64,000 bases of DNA from Gracilaria domingensis (lineage: Eukaryota > Rhodophyta > Florideophyceae > Gracilariales > Gracilariaceae). Shown one piece after another: positions 30,272-40,605 of the stretch. The notes under the pieces were generated by a model. That model saw nothing but the letters and a program-made list of their open reading frames with translations. It was not told the DNA's origin and made no database searches. How positions within the stretch are numbered: position 1 is the stretch's first letter; the number at the start of each line of letters is the position of its first letter. The stretch is taken from contig VCMS01000013.1 in NCBI GenBank assembly GCA_022539475.1, positions 124,001 to 188,000 on the forward strand. Direction: 5' to 3'. The translations under genes were made by a program, and so were the position numbers.

Positions 30272-31081
30272 ATGACTCTCATGGCTTCTGCGACGCCCCA
30301 AGCGCCCGATCAATTGCCGCCGGAGCCGCCGTTTTGGGGGCCGTTTCGCCCCTTGTTTGGCGGCCACACGCTGTTTGAGGCGGCCACCTCGAGCTTTTTG
30401 CCCACGTTTCTCGTGTTTGTGTGGCGCTTTCTGTTTGCCTGTTTCTTGGTTACCAGTTTGGTGTACTATGCCGTCATAGACGATTACCACTTCGATTCGT
30501 TTGCTGTGTGGGTGCACATCGGCTTGGCGCTTTCCTTCTTCCTTCTGTCCATGTGCTCGTTCTTGTTTCTGGTGCAGAAGGAACATGCGCCGCAGCCGTC
30601 TCGAATCGCGTTTTGCGCCATTGTGCTGCACCAGATTTTCGCCACTGGTGCGGTATTTTTCATGCTTGTGTACTGGGTGTTCGTGCACGATTACTCGCAA
30701 CGTCTTGCCTTTTCACAACTTGCGCAAAACGCCGTCCATCTGGCCATGGTGGTCATCGACCTTGTGCTGACGTTGCGCATCCAGTTCAAGCTCTTGTACT
30801 GCTTGTGTTTTGTGAGCTTTGCATTGATATATGTCATCTTTGTGTGGGCCCGATTTGCCATCACTGATACATTCGTGTACGAGTTTCTTGATTACAGAAT
30901 GCAAGCAAACGGCATCACTGTAGCGTACTATCTTGGCGGGCTGGCATGGGCATTGCTGGCTTCTTTCATGACTTTCTTATTCTCTCGTCTCAACAGACTG
31001 CCTTGTGTGATGGTTCGGTCGACGTATTCAAAGGACGGCTCACCAGCTTCGCACCGCAATCGATATTTCGCATTCGTGTAA
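30272..31081 (+). CDS. Six-span membrane protein, paralog 1 of a three-gene cluster
   Basis: The product is 269 residues from ATG 30272 (MTLMASATP); a second ATG at 30281 is also possible. Six hydrophobic segments are visible. The fourth carries the sequence DLVLTLRIQFKLLY, which fits a signature shared with the two following genes: D-x2-L-[ST]-[LF]-R-[IM]-x-F-x-L-[LIV]-Y. The C-terminus is short and polar. The layout and the Asp-bearing fourth helix faintly recall the rolling stone/AIG1 (FAR-17A) group, but this is too weak to assign. The function is unknown. Confidence 0.75.
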   Translation: MTLMASATPQAPDQLPPEPPFWGPFRPLFGGHTLFEAATSSFLPTFLVFVWRFLFACFLVTSLVYYAVIDDYHFDSFAVWVHIGLALSFFLLSMCSFLFLVQKEHAPQPSRIAFCAIVLHQIFATGAVFFMLVYWVFVHDYSQRLAFSQLAQNAVHLAMVVIDLVLTLRIQFKLLYCLCFVSFALIYVIFVWARFAITDTFVYEFLDYRMQANGITVAYYLGGLAWALLASFMTFLFSRLNRLPCVMVRSTYSKDGSPASHRNRYFAFV

Positions 31082-32416
31082 CTCTCAGAACAATACGCCT
31101 ACTTTTTCACAACGTTTTGTTTGTTTGAAGTACTGTACCAAGGGCACCCTTTGCTTTTCTTTGTCGTGGTGGCGTGTTGAGAGCGTTTTTCTATTCTGCG
31201 TGTTTATGCTTCACTTTGGAGGGTCACTCCACGTTTTCTGGCAATTGATTGCAACTTTTCTGTTTACCACATGTACCAAGGCACCGTTGGTGCATGTCGC
31301 ATGGATTTTATTTGTCGACCGGCGCTACCGCAAGTAGGTCGTTTGTACGCGAGAGATGATGGTAAGCGCTCTGTGTAGATATCGTTAGTAGTACCAACTT
31401 GGTGCCGTTGACCGTTGGTGCCTTCGTACCGAAATTTTTCGGAGTACTGGATCTGACGGACCTTGTTTGGCGCTGCATTGCAGCAAAGACATCGATACTT
31501 AGCCAACTTGGAGTGCCACCCCGCCAGGCTGGAACGCTAACCTCGAAGTTAGTAACTTCCTTGGCTCGCGGGCGCTTCGAAGTCATCCTTTCCACAATGC
31601 GAGCTGTTATTGGAACTGGAAGCTGAGAACGGGAGTTGGGTTTTGAGTACGAAGAAAAGCTTCCAGCTTTACAGCGTGACAGACAATATTCGGGCAGCTG
31701 CAGCGCTGAGACGTTGCACCAGTTTAAAGAGTTTAATGCTGTCTACCGACGGTATGCTAGCGACGGTATGTTACCAAGGGTACTTGTAGTTGCGTTGCCC
31801 CATAAAGCTAGCTTAAAATTGGGGCTTTCAGAGTCTCAGGGAATGCCGCGACCTCAAAGGGATCAATTATGTATGTGTCTGTGTGCGTGTGTATTCTGAG
31901 ACGGGCCAAGTCGTGTCGCTTGACGAGCGTAAAACTCTTTCGTTCGGAATACAGCTGTATGTTTACCGACATGGGGTGCCACACCGGGGGTGTGGCTGCT
32001 TGACGCACTGCTTGTTTTTGCGGGCCAGCAGAACGCGCTCTGCCGCAAAAGTGTGGCTGCAAAGGTAGAATCGAGGCGCTGGTGCAAGCTATGTTCCCTC
32101 ACGGAACTACGTGCAACGCTGTGCGAAGTGTGCTTGACTTTGATGGGGTGGTATAAAGCTAAATCAAAAGCATGACACATATCGTCCCACATAGAAACAG
32201 ATTTGTGTCAGGTGTTCGTACTGTCGGTGGCTTGCGAGTTTTCGCAGAGTGCCATGCGAGTCACATACAGGGGTAGTGGCATAAAGTTGTGCTGGCTCGG
32301 AAAAGTCGGTTGATGTGTCGTTTACGAAGCAGCGCAAGGGGATGCTTAGCATTTGGTTTTTCGTCGGGCAGATAACATTGTTGGTCGCAGACAGAGACAA
32401 GGCAGAGGGCGCATGG

Positions 32417-32437
32417 TGATCAAAGATTCTTTGATCA
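32417..32437. repeat. Perfect 21-nt odd palindrome
   Basis: TGATCAAAGA and its complement flank a single central T. Confidence 0.85.
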
Positions 32438-32579
32438 TGCGATGATCTTTGGCAGGCAGGCGCTTACGTTGCTTACAGCCAGGGTAGATAAAATTACTGG
32501 GATTATCGTGCAATGCCAAGCTCCCAAAGACTTGGCGATATTGTGGCCGGAAGATATGGCGTAGGTTACAAAACTGAAT

Positions 32580-32624
32580 AAGCTATCGGTAGACTGCCCC
32601 CAGGGGGCAGTCTACCGATAGCTT
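32580..32624. repeat. Perfect 45-nt inverted repeat with a one-base centre
   Basis: Arms of 22 bp (32580-32601 and 32603-32624) match without mismatch around a central A. The inner ends are C5 and G5. As RNA it would need to open a small loop; as DNA it could form a cruciform. No coding sequence is near; the next start codon is about 1.06 kb downstream. Confidence 0.95.
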
Positions 32625-33687
32625 CGAAGCAAGATGCGTACAAGCGCGGCTGACGTCATCGGCACACTCAGTTGTTGTGCGCCGATGTTTGCGATAATCT
32701 ACCGTCTCCGTGTTGCTGCGACGTAGAGCCACTGAATCGTGAGCAGGCGACGATCATGGCGTTCGGCGAAGAAAACTGAGCGGCTGTGCGCTCGCGCGAC
32801 GGCGCCTGGCGTCGCCATAGCCAAGGCAGCGCTGCCTGCGAAGGTTCTGCGCACGCGTGCAACTCATACTGCGTCGTTACTACCAATATGAAAAGAGTGA
32901 GTAGAAATATGCACAGCGCGTGTGGTGAGGAACGAAAGAATGGGTAGAATGCGCGCGCGGAATGCATGGCAGGGCCAGCTGTCGCGTAGCGAAGGTGATC
33001 GCCACCAGTCGCGAGGCAGCCGCCGCCAGGTTGTGGGATGCAGCCGCGCGGCGATGATGTGGGCGCGCGCGGCCGCGCGGGCACGGCGGGATATCGCAAC
33101 CGGCGCGGAAGAAGGGGGAGCCGGCGGCGCGCTACGGCGCGCTACGGCGGCTAAGATGCGGCGGCTACGGCGGCGCCGGCGGCGACGCCAGCGCCAAGCG
33201 GCTGTAAACCGGCGGCAGCGCGCGCCACCCGTGCCACAATTCAGCGCGCGCGCGTCACGCGCACGGCGCCGCACCGTCAGCAGGCGGCGGCGCGCGCCGC
33301 AACACGCGGCGTCGCGAGAACGCATCGCGCGCACGAGCGCCACACGCGTCCCGCGCCAATCAGCGCGCCACAAGTCGCGATTCCCTGATCCGCCGCGCGC
33401 GCCGCCTTCTCGCCGCGCCCGCGGCCGCATAACGTCATGGCCGCGCCGTTCCACCGCCGCGCCGCCCCCCCCCCCGCCGCCCGCGCGTTCAACGTCAACG
33501 TCTTCCCCGCCGCCGCTCGCCATGCCGCCGCCGCCGCGACTGCCGCCGCCCGCCGCGGCGCCTCATCCGCTGCTCGTGCCGCCGCCGCCGCCCCTGGCCG
33601 CCACCAGCTTTGTCGAGCAGCCCTCCGCGCCGCCGCTGTCCACCGTCGCCTCCTCGCGTGCTGCGTCCCCCCCCCTCGCTCCCAGAC

Positions 33688-35214
33688 ATGAACGCCTCCT
33701 CCGACTCCGACTCCGTGCACTCTGCCTCCCCCAAGAAGCACCCCCAGCTCTTCCACGCCCCCCTCCTCTTCCAGCCGCACGCCTTCACCGAGGCCTCGCG
33801 CTCCGCCTGTCTTCCCCTTCGCGCCGTCCTCCTCCTGCGACTGTTTCCCGTCGCCGCCCTCGTCGGTCACCTCGTCTTCTTTTCGCTGCATGCCGACTTC
33901 AGCTTCACCGAGTACCTAACCTGGAACTACCTCGCCCTCACTGTCGCCCTATTGCTCGCCCTAACCTGCTCCCTTCTCGACCTCATTCACGACCACCCCG
34001 ATCAACAAGACAACGAAACCTCACCTTTCTCTAACTCTAATCTCCCAACCGAGCTTGACGATGTCGAGCGTCAGTCCCAAGTCTCCTCCACCTCCTCCTC
34101 CTCCACCGAACCTAGGTGGCTTCTTTTGTTCACCCGTATCACCGTTCCAGTGTACCAGTTAGCCGTGTCCGCCACTCTCTTTGGAGCCGTCGTCTTCTGG
34201 GCTGCCGTGTACCCCAACGCCACCATCCCCCTCACGTATGCACTACTGGCGCAAGCAGTTGCCGCGCCCGCCATCGCGCTTTCCGATTTCTTCCTTTCGT
34301 TTCGTATGAATTTCCGACTCATCTACCTTGCACCCTACATGCTGTACAATGCAGCCTACATCGCCGTGGCCTACACTCTCACAGAACGTGCATACATATT
34401 CATTTTCCTTCGTCGTGATGCAAGTCGCAGTGCCTTTCTGGCAAAAGCTGCCGGATTGGCTGCCGGAAGTGTGTTTACCGCTATTCTACTCTACTTCATT
34501 ACCGCCTTACGCTCTTTGCGTTCTACGAGGTCGCTCCCGGAGGCCATTTCCGCGAAGAGCAAGTCCGCGCTTGTCCCGGACCGTGCCGAATCCGCTTCGG
34601 GCTCCGCTGTGTCCTCTCACCATTCCGACCTTTCGCAGCTTGGACTCCGTCGCGTCCCCAGCAACTCTTTCGGCGGCAGTGCTGAGTTTGTGCACGTTGA
34701 GAATGAGGAGCAACTGGAACGCTCCAGCGAGTTGGTCGCGCGCGACCGCTCATCTGTACCTATCAATCTTGGAGGCGGTAGTTCAGCGCGCAGCTCGTTT
34801 TTCCGCATGTCTAGTGCTCGCTTGACTGCGTCGCTTTCGGGAGGCAGTTCGGGAGAGGGGCGCGGTTTTGTGAGGAACGCGTCCACATCCAGCATGTGGG
34901 ACGATATGGAACAACCGGCGCCCAAGACACGAGACGAAGTGTTCTCTATGCCTGCGTGCTACAATCCGGGAAAGCCTGCAGAGGTGCTCAGACTTTCAGA
35001 AGTAGCACGGACAGACTCAGCTAACCAAATACCTAGGGTATTCTCCAGACAGACGTCAGGCAGGTTCTCAAGAACTAGTTCGGCAAGTAGTGTTCCTCCC
35101 GGTCCCGCTCCCCACTTGCCATCTTCGGCGTTCACTGCGCCCCTGATGGCGCGGAATAGCAGCCACCACTATTCAACGGACAGGAAGAGCTGGAGAGGTG
35201 TCGGCACACGGTGA
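33688..35214 (+). CDS. Six-span membrane protein with a long Ser-rich tail, paralog 2
   Basis: The product is 508 residues from ATG 33688 (MNASSDSDSV); the open frame upstream starts only at a TTG. Six hydrophobic segments occupy about residues 45-285, with a polar Ser/Asp-rich loop between the second and third. The signature helix reads DFFLSFRMNFRLIY. The last ~220 residues are hydrophilic, rich in Ser, Arg and Thr, with motifs such as RVFSRQTSGRFSRTSS that look like kinase targets. Paralogs 1 and 3 lack this tail. The gene stands between them on the same strand; function unknown. Confidence 0.78.
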   Translation: MNASSDSDSVHSASPKKHPQLFHAPLLFQPHAFTEASRSACLPLRAVLLLRLFPVAALVGHLVFFSLHADFSFTEYLTWNYLALTVALLLALTCSLLDLIHDHPDQQDNETSPFSNSNLPTELDDVERQSQVSSTSSSSTEPRWLLLFTRITVPVYQLAVSATLFGAVVFWAAVYPNATIPLTYALLAQAVAAPAIALSDFFLSFRMNFRLIYLAPYMLYNAAYIAVAYTLTERAYIFIFLRRDASRSAFLAKAAGLAAGSVFTAILLYFITALRSLRSTRSLPEAISAKSKSALVPDRAESASGSAVSSHHSDLSQLGLRRVPSNSFGGSAEFVHVENEEQLERSSELVARDRSSVPINLGGGSSARSSFFRMSSARLTASLSGGSSGEGRGFVRNASTSSMWDDMEQPAPKTRDEVFSMPACYNPGKPAEVLRLSEVARTDSANQIPRVFSRQTSGRFSRTSSASSVPPGPAPHLPSSAFTAPLMARNSSHHYSTDRKSWRGVGTR

Positions 35215-36314
35215 GGGAATTTTTGCTTTGCATGCAGATCATTTGTTGCCGTTTTTTGAGGACAGCAGTTCCAACAAGACGTTCAGTTCTTGCAGGACGT
35301 TCCCCCATCCGGAATGCGATGCTTTCTTCAATCCAATCAATGGGTGACTCTATATGTCTTTTTTCGTCTTCATCAAGTTCACCCTGCGACTTTGCTCAAC
35401 ATCTTGATGTCTGTCAGTGCTCTTGTTACGCATGGGTGGTTAGGAAGCAGTCCGGTTATGATAATCGAGTAGCGGCCAGTGAATGGACGTCTACGCCGCT
35501 GAAACCCGGTCATCTCTTTTGGTTGGAGCGTTTTGGGCCTTACGAATACCCTGTATTCTTTACCTGTAGATACTGTAGGGGGTTTCCTATGAATTACCGG
35601 GAACCCTGACAAGCGTGTTTACTCCTTGCCCCCACCACAGCCTGGAACAACTATGAAAACACCATACATGCTGTAACATTAAAAGAGCTGCAACTCTGAT
35701 GCCTCATTATAATTTCGTTAAATGTTGTTGGGCTGCCCTTTGGGCAATGCCACGAACAAGTGCAACACAACAATAATACCAATGATGCCTATCTCCCGTC
35801 CGTGAGGAACGTTTCAATGGGGGCTCAGCTTACGCGTTTGCCCTATTGGGTGACCGTTCCTTCATCAGTTCCTGTGCAACAATTGTTGTAAACGGTGGAA
35901 CGGCAAGCCTATGGACAAGCTGCAACTGTTTCTGTGACCTTACATCAGCTCCTAATTGGCACTCTTCTGAAAGGTAAATATCATACGTTGATAATCATGC
36001 AGGGTGAAATTGATGGAGTTGTGTTCAACGTGATTTGATCACCCACGAGGTATGAAGAATCTTGTCTGGACACTGGCGTGCCTCGGTTATCTGGTACCCC
36101 CGGACAAGCTTCTATTATCTTTGCCACTGCAGACAGCGCAACATGTAGATTGTTGTCAGAATGCACATTAACTGCACTACATGGTTTTACCGAAACATCA
36201 TGGGACAGAACTTATCCGGGCCTATGACAGAGGTTCTCTCCAGTTGTGTTTGATTCGTTTCGTTTGCAACTTTGTTCAACAAATTACTGGAACCGCCAGC
36301 TGTGATTCCTACTC
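35215..36314. other. Intergenic between paralogs 2 and 3
   Basis: About 1.1 kb with no recognisable gene. A 12-bp palindrome CAACAATTGTTG lies near 35880. Confidence 0.55.
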
Positions 36315-37445
36315 ATGTGTTCTATAATCCTTCACGGCCTTCCATCACCCAACTTACCCTGTTCTATTACTCGACCGTTGGAAAACGAGATGAAGATGAT
36401 CAGGACACCCCCGAGAGCCTTGTTGCGATACGAAGAAGAGCAGCAAAGCAAACGGTCATGCCCTAAAAATTCATGGCAAACGTCAGCCACCGCTAAAAGC
36501 GTACTTCGATCCACTAGCAGCTTCCAGTCTCAAGATTTAGCTCACAAACATCAAAAAGAAACTCGCGACTTGGCACCGGGTATTCCCTTTCCTTCCTACT
36601 CGACTTCTAACCTTAGGTCTCATACTATATCTGAAGCAGGAGGCTCCGTGTGGGTGTCGTCACGCACCATTCTTCTCTGGAGATTAATATGCACGTGGTT
36701 GCTTGTGTTTACTCTCGGGATGTTCGCTCCAAGTGGGCAGTTACACTATGGATGGCTAAGTACCTGGGTGTACATCGGGGTAAGTTGCGCAATGATACTT
36801 GCGACTTTCAGCTCATTGCTGTATCATTTGTATCCAGTGCGTTCTTCTTCAATCACAGATGGGGAATGGTCTTTCCCACTTCTGGCAAAGTCAACAGTAT
36901 GCATGTACCAAGTGTTCTTCTCATTGTCTGCCGGAGTTGATGTTTTGCATTGGCTTGTTCTAAAAGAGAAACAAGGTGTGAAGCTATTGCGCATGCTTCT
37001 TTACGCAATCAATTTTGTACTTCTCTTTGCAGATTCGCTTCTTTCTTTGCGAATAGTTTTCCACCTTGTTTACGTATTTGTCACAATTGCCGTTGTTGCC
37101 CTGTGGTTAATTTTCGCCTGGATCCGATACGCAGTAACAAAACAGTGGATACACCACGTTCTTGATTTTAGGGTCGTTGGCAAGGGACGAGCTGCTATCG
37201 CTCACGTCATAATCTTCCTGACGTTCTCTGCCATCGCCCTACTCTTACTTCTCTTGAACCGTTTAAATCGCTTAGATTTCATAACTCGAAGGATACAATC
37301 GATTTCCGCCGATGACCTGCACATGCCAAGCATATCCAACGTAACGGACGAAGAAAATCCAAACGATGACGACCTTGATTACATTCTCGTGGAAACAGAA
37401 ATCAAATCTGACGCAGAGAAACAGTTCAAAATCATTACTAGATGA
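36315..37445 (+). CDS. Six-span membrane protein, paralog 3
   Basis: The open frame gives 376 residues from ATG 36315. A start at 36390 (MKMIRTPPR) is equally plausible, since the first 25 residues look unconserved. The N-terminal ~110 residues are polar and Ser-rich, then six hydrophobic segments follow. The signature helix is DSLLSLRIVFHLVY. After it, FAWIRYAVT and LDFR parallel FVWARFAIT and LDYR of paralog 1, and LNRLNRL matches the SRLNRL of paralog 1 after the last helix. The C-terminus is acidic. It is closer to paralog 1 than to paralog 2. The function is unknown. Confidence 0.72.
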   Translation: MCSIILHGLPSPNLPCSITRPLENEMKMIRTPPRALLRYEEEQQSKRSCPKNSWQTSATAKSVLRSTSSFQSQDLAHKHQKETRDLAPGIPFPSYSTSNLRSHTISEAGGSVWVSSRTILLWRLICTWLLVFTLGMFAPSGQLHYGWLSTWVYIGVSCAMILATFSSLLYHLYPVRSSSITDGEWSFPLLAKSTVCMYQVFFSLSAGVDVLHWLVLKEKQGVKLLRMLLYAINFVLLFADSLLSLRIVFHLVYVFVTIAVVALWLIFAWIRYAVTKQWIHHVLDFRVVGKGRAAIAHVIIFLTFSAIALLLLLLNRLNRLDFITRRIQSISADDLHMPSISNVTDEENPNDDDLDYILVETEIKSDAEKQFKIITR

Positions 37446-38204
37446 TACTTTGTTTCTGTCTCACTTAGCTTCCTTGCACATATTGACTCTTAACATGCAC
37501 AGTGACGTAAGAGTGACAAACTGTGAGCATTCGATGAAAAAGGACGTCATAGAAGTCTTGTGTCGAATCCAAAGTTCTTGCTCTAATAAGCATCATCTTG
37601 TACAGTGCGAAGAAAAGCAACGAAAATACCCTTGTAAAGTAGAGACATATTGATGCAGCTAGTGACGGTTGTGCGAGCAGTTTGGCGGAAATGCCATATT
37701 AATCATCTCAAGAGATTGGCAGAAGAAAGAAGTGCGCAAGGCCAAAAGATTGCTGGCCCAAGCGTGGACATCTTTAGGGTCAGAACTCAACACCGTGTTG
37801 AAACGATCTCCATTATTATCCATATAAACCTATTCTTTCTCCTCATATTTCTCACATCGCTCAAAACATTATAAAATCTGACGTTGTCGTCATTCCTCTC
37901 AAGAGTCTCTGTGAAGAATGTGCTGCACCGGTGGTAGCTGCTGCGCATCGCCGCGAATAGCAAAACACGAACAACTATTGCAGAGTACAGACGGATTGAT
38001 GCAGAAAGAGACGGTTGTGCCAGCAGTTTGGCGGGAATGCCATATTAACCATCTCAAGAGATGAGCAGAAGGAAGCAGTACGCAAGAGCCAAATAAGCGG
38101 TTGGCTGCAGCCTGGAGCATCTACAAATGTCACAACTGAATTTGAGTTGAATCGATCGTCAATATCATCGACATTACTTTCTCCTTCTCGTACATTTCGA
38201 AAGT
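37446..38204. other. Intergenic between paralog 3 and MLH1, mostly a duplication
   Basis: It is the convergent 3' region of two genes. Most of it is one whole copy and part of a second copy of the repeat described at 37651-38335. Confidence 0.6.
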
Positions 38205-38335
38205 TTAGCATCGCTCAAAAACCTTATAAAGACGTGACGTTGTCGTTATTTCTCTCAAGACCCTCTCTGTGAAGAACTTTTTGGGTGGGTGATAGTTGCT
38301 ACGCATCGCCGCAAATACCACATGACGAATAACCC
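37651..38335. repeat. Diverged direct duplication covering the 3' end of MLH1
   Basis: 37651-37970 and 37997-38335 align along their whole length. Long shared words include CAGTTTGGCGG, ATGCCATATTAA, CATCTCAAGAGAT and GACGTTGTCGT. The second copy contains the last ~130 bp of the MLH1 coding strand and its flank. In the first copy the equivalent minus-strand frame is closed by stops, so it is a dead partial copy. Confidence 0.85.
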
Positions 38336-40605
38336 AATTACGCCGCTCACAGTCTCCTTCCGGTCCCAAAGGATTCTCAGTTTTGTCCCCCGAGTTAGGA
38401 CTCTCGTTCATTCGATGGAAGTCTTCGGGATTCTCAAGTTCCGAGATATTTGGCATGGGGTTCCAGTAGCTACCATACCATTCTCCAAATGCCTTTGAAA
38501 TAGATCGGAAGCATGGTTCTTCAGCAGACCAGTTGGTGTCTGCTGCAAGATGATACAGAAATGAACCCAAAAAGCGAAGGTCAGGCATTACATCAGGAAT
38601 GATCAGAGGTAATGTTTTGAGAGTGAGTGTTTGTGGGGTATCTCCTTCCATGGAAAGGCCGTAATACTCTGCTAACATAGCACCCTTCTCAAAGAGTATC
38701 ATGGCACAAGACTCTGGGTTTATTCTCCGAGTGCTTAAACTCTCAGGGTTAGTGCATATATAGCTGGTCAGCAGCTTCACAATCGGTGCTGGAGGATTTA
38801 ACCCAAATGCTTCCATGTCTGCGAAACGAATCAAAGTCTGCTGGTAGACTAGTTGCTTCATTAGGGCTCTAATATCTGCCAGGAGCAATTTTGTCTCATG
38901 CTGTAAAAGAGCGAATCTTGCAGAGGCGACACCAACAAATTGATGTTCACGTAACACGAGAGAGAGTCCAGGATGAGACTCTGTCCTTTCCTTGTCCAAA
39001 AGATTCTCAACCGAAGTCAAGAGAGGCATAGCATCAGGCCGGCGACGTCGGAGAGCTTGGATCCCAATTGCTGCATTCTTTGCCTCTTGCGTTGCAAGAA
39101 ACACGTCATAGAGGCCAACTGGGGCATCGGATCCAGTTCTAACTTTGTCTTTGGCATATACAAGCCTCGACGACGATGTTTTTGGCTCAGAACTTTGGGT
39201 CTTCTTTTGTAACGTAAGATATGTTTGGCTTGGTCTCCGCTTTGCAGGTGGTCGCGGGGACAAATCGGCCTCCGCCCTTACATTTACGGGCTCACGTCCA
39301 TCACCATCTATTTCAATAATCGGGGTTGTTACACCACGGTACAACGCTTGCCGTCCACTTTTGTCAAGCTCCTTTGAACTACCAGGACTCGGTTCTGTCA
39401 TTAACTCTTGATTTCGATTATGCCGTGCAGTAGTCTTGTGGTGAGTGAGGGAGTCTAGAACTCGGTCCTCTTCCTCAGCAGGTTTCAGAACAGACTGGGA
39501 GGCTGGAGACGACATGCAAAATAAAGTCTGAGTGGGGAACATCCGGGATGACTCTGCTCGCTTTAGCTCTTTGCTCAAGGCCTCAACAACAGTACCGACA
39601 ATTGATACTTCATGAAGGAAGCGGACTTCCTTCTTCGTCGGATGCACATTCACGTCAATATCCTTCTGGTCCATACTCAGATCCACGTACACAAAAGGAT
39701 ATCCATTCTTTGGCAAGAAGGAGCTATACAAGCCCCATATTGCTTTCTTGAACGGCAAGCACTCGACCAAACGTCCGTTGATGAACAGTATAAAAACGCC
39801 TCTCTTCAAACTAAAGGTCGCCCGTGTTGCAATGAGATATACATTTGCATTGGTTTCCTTAACATCCACGTTTGCAGAAAAAGTCTCATTGGCCAAACTA
39901 CCAAACCCTGCTCGTATATTGCCTTCCGCAGTTGAGGATGCAGGTGTACGGACATCAGCAACGCTAGATAGCCTCGACGAAGATTTTGGTTGTCGTCTGC
40001 AAACAAAAGCCACCTCAGGATACTTTATGGAATACTTAGTAACGACATCAACAATTGCGCGATATTCTTCGGAGGACGAGTTCAGTGCTTTCCGACGAGT
40101 TGGAAGATTGTAGAACATGTCCTCGACAGTTATCGAAGTCCCTTGAACTCCGGCCGTCTCATGCGGTGATGACTTCAGAGCACCGTTTAGATAAGATGCT
40201 TTGAATGCAACCTCTGAGTCCTTGGTCATTGTCACAACGGATAGGCGTGCAACATGTGATATCGAAGCCAGGGCCTCCCCGCGAAAACCAAAAGTTGACA
40301 CGGTTTCGAGATCTTCAAAATTGGATATCTTTGATGTAGCAAATCTTTCACAAAAGAGGAAGATCTTCTTCGGAGATACCCTTGCCGTTATCGACAACTT
40401 GAAGCAACTTGAGCCCCCCTTCTTTAACACTCACAGTGATGGATGACGCACCAGCGTCCAAACTATTCTCAAGCAATTCCTTGAGGGCCATGGAGGGACG
40501 AACAACAACTTCACCCGCTGCGATAAGGTTAATGACATGCTGCGGAAGTTTATGAATATGCCCTCCGTGCTGTTTCGAAGCCACGGCATGAGAAATGGCG
40601 TCCAT
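38205..40605 (-). CDS. mlh1: DNA mismatch repair protein MLH1, interrupted by a frameshift
   Basis: MLH1 is the shared subunit of MutL heterodimers that act after MutS recognises a mismatch. Two frames together make about 800 residues. From ATG 40605 come [25 protein letters not shown] and VVDNGKGI (ATP-binding motifs). Near 40350 the frame closes at TGA; the other frame then continues [23 protein letters not shown] and [19 protein letters not shown] and stays open for over 700 codons. It ends in FERC, the hallmark MLH1 C-terminus. Comparison with the family suggests loss of two bases in a TGTGTG run. Because all else is intact, this is either a very recent break or a consensus error. No intron can explain it, since the two frames meet without extra sequence. 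Confidence 0.9.

Larger units (their letters stand above)
31082..33687. other. Long intergenic stretch with perfect palindromes and a GC-rich promoter island
   Basis: 31082-32400 shows nothing recognisable. Perfect odd palindromes lie at 32417-32437 and 32580-32624, and a TGACGTCA at 32651-32658. From about 32900 to 33690 the DNA is very GC-rich, with GGC/GCC triplets and a TAACGTCA at 33430-33437. Overlapping open frames on both strands there are compositional. Confidence 0.55.

Noticed and set aside
32922-34034. 370-codon frame and overlapping minus-strand frames in the GC-rich region before paralog 2
   Set aside because: Arg/Ala/Pro-rich translations in several frames at once follow from base composition; the real frame starts at 33688.
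37899-38211. Minus-strand frames next to MLH1
   Set aside because: They arise from the dead duplicate of the MLH1 tail.
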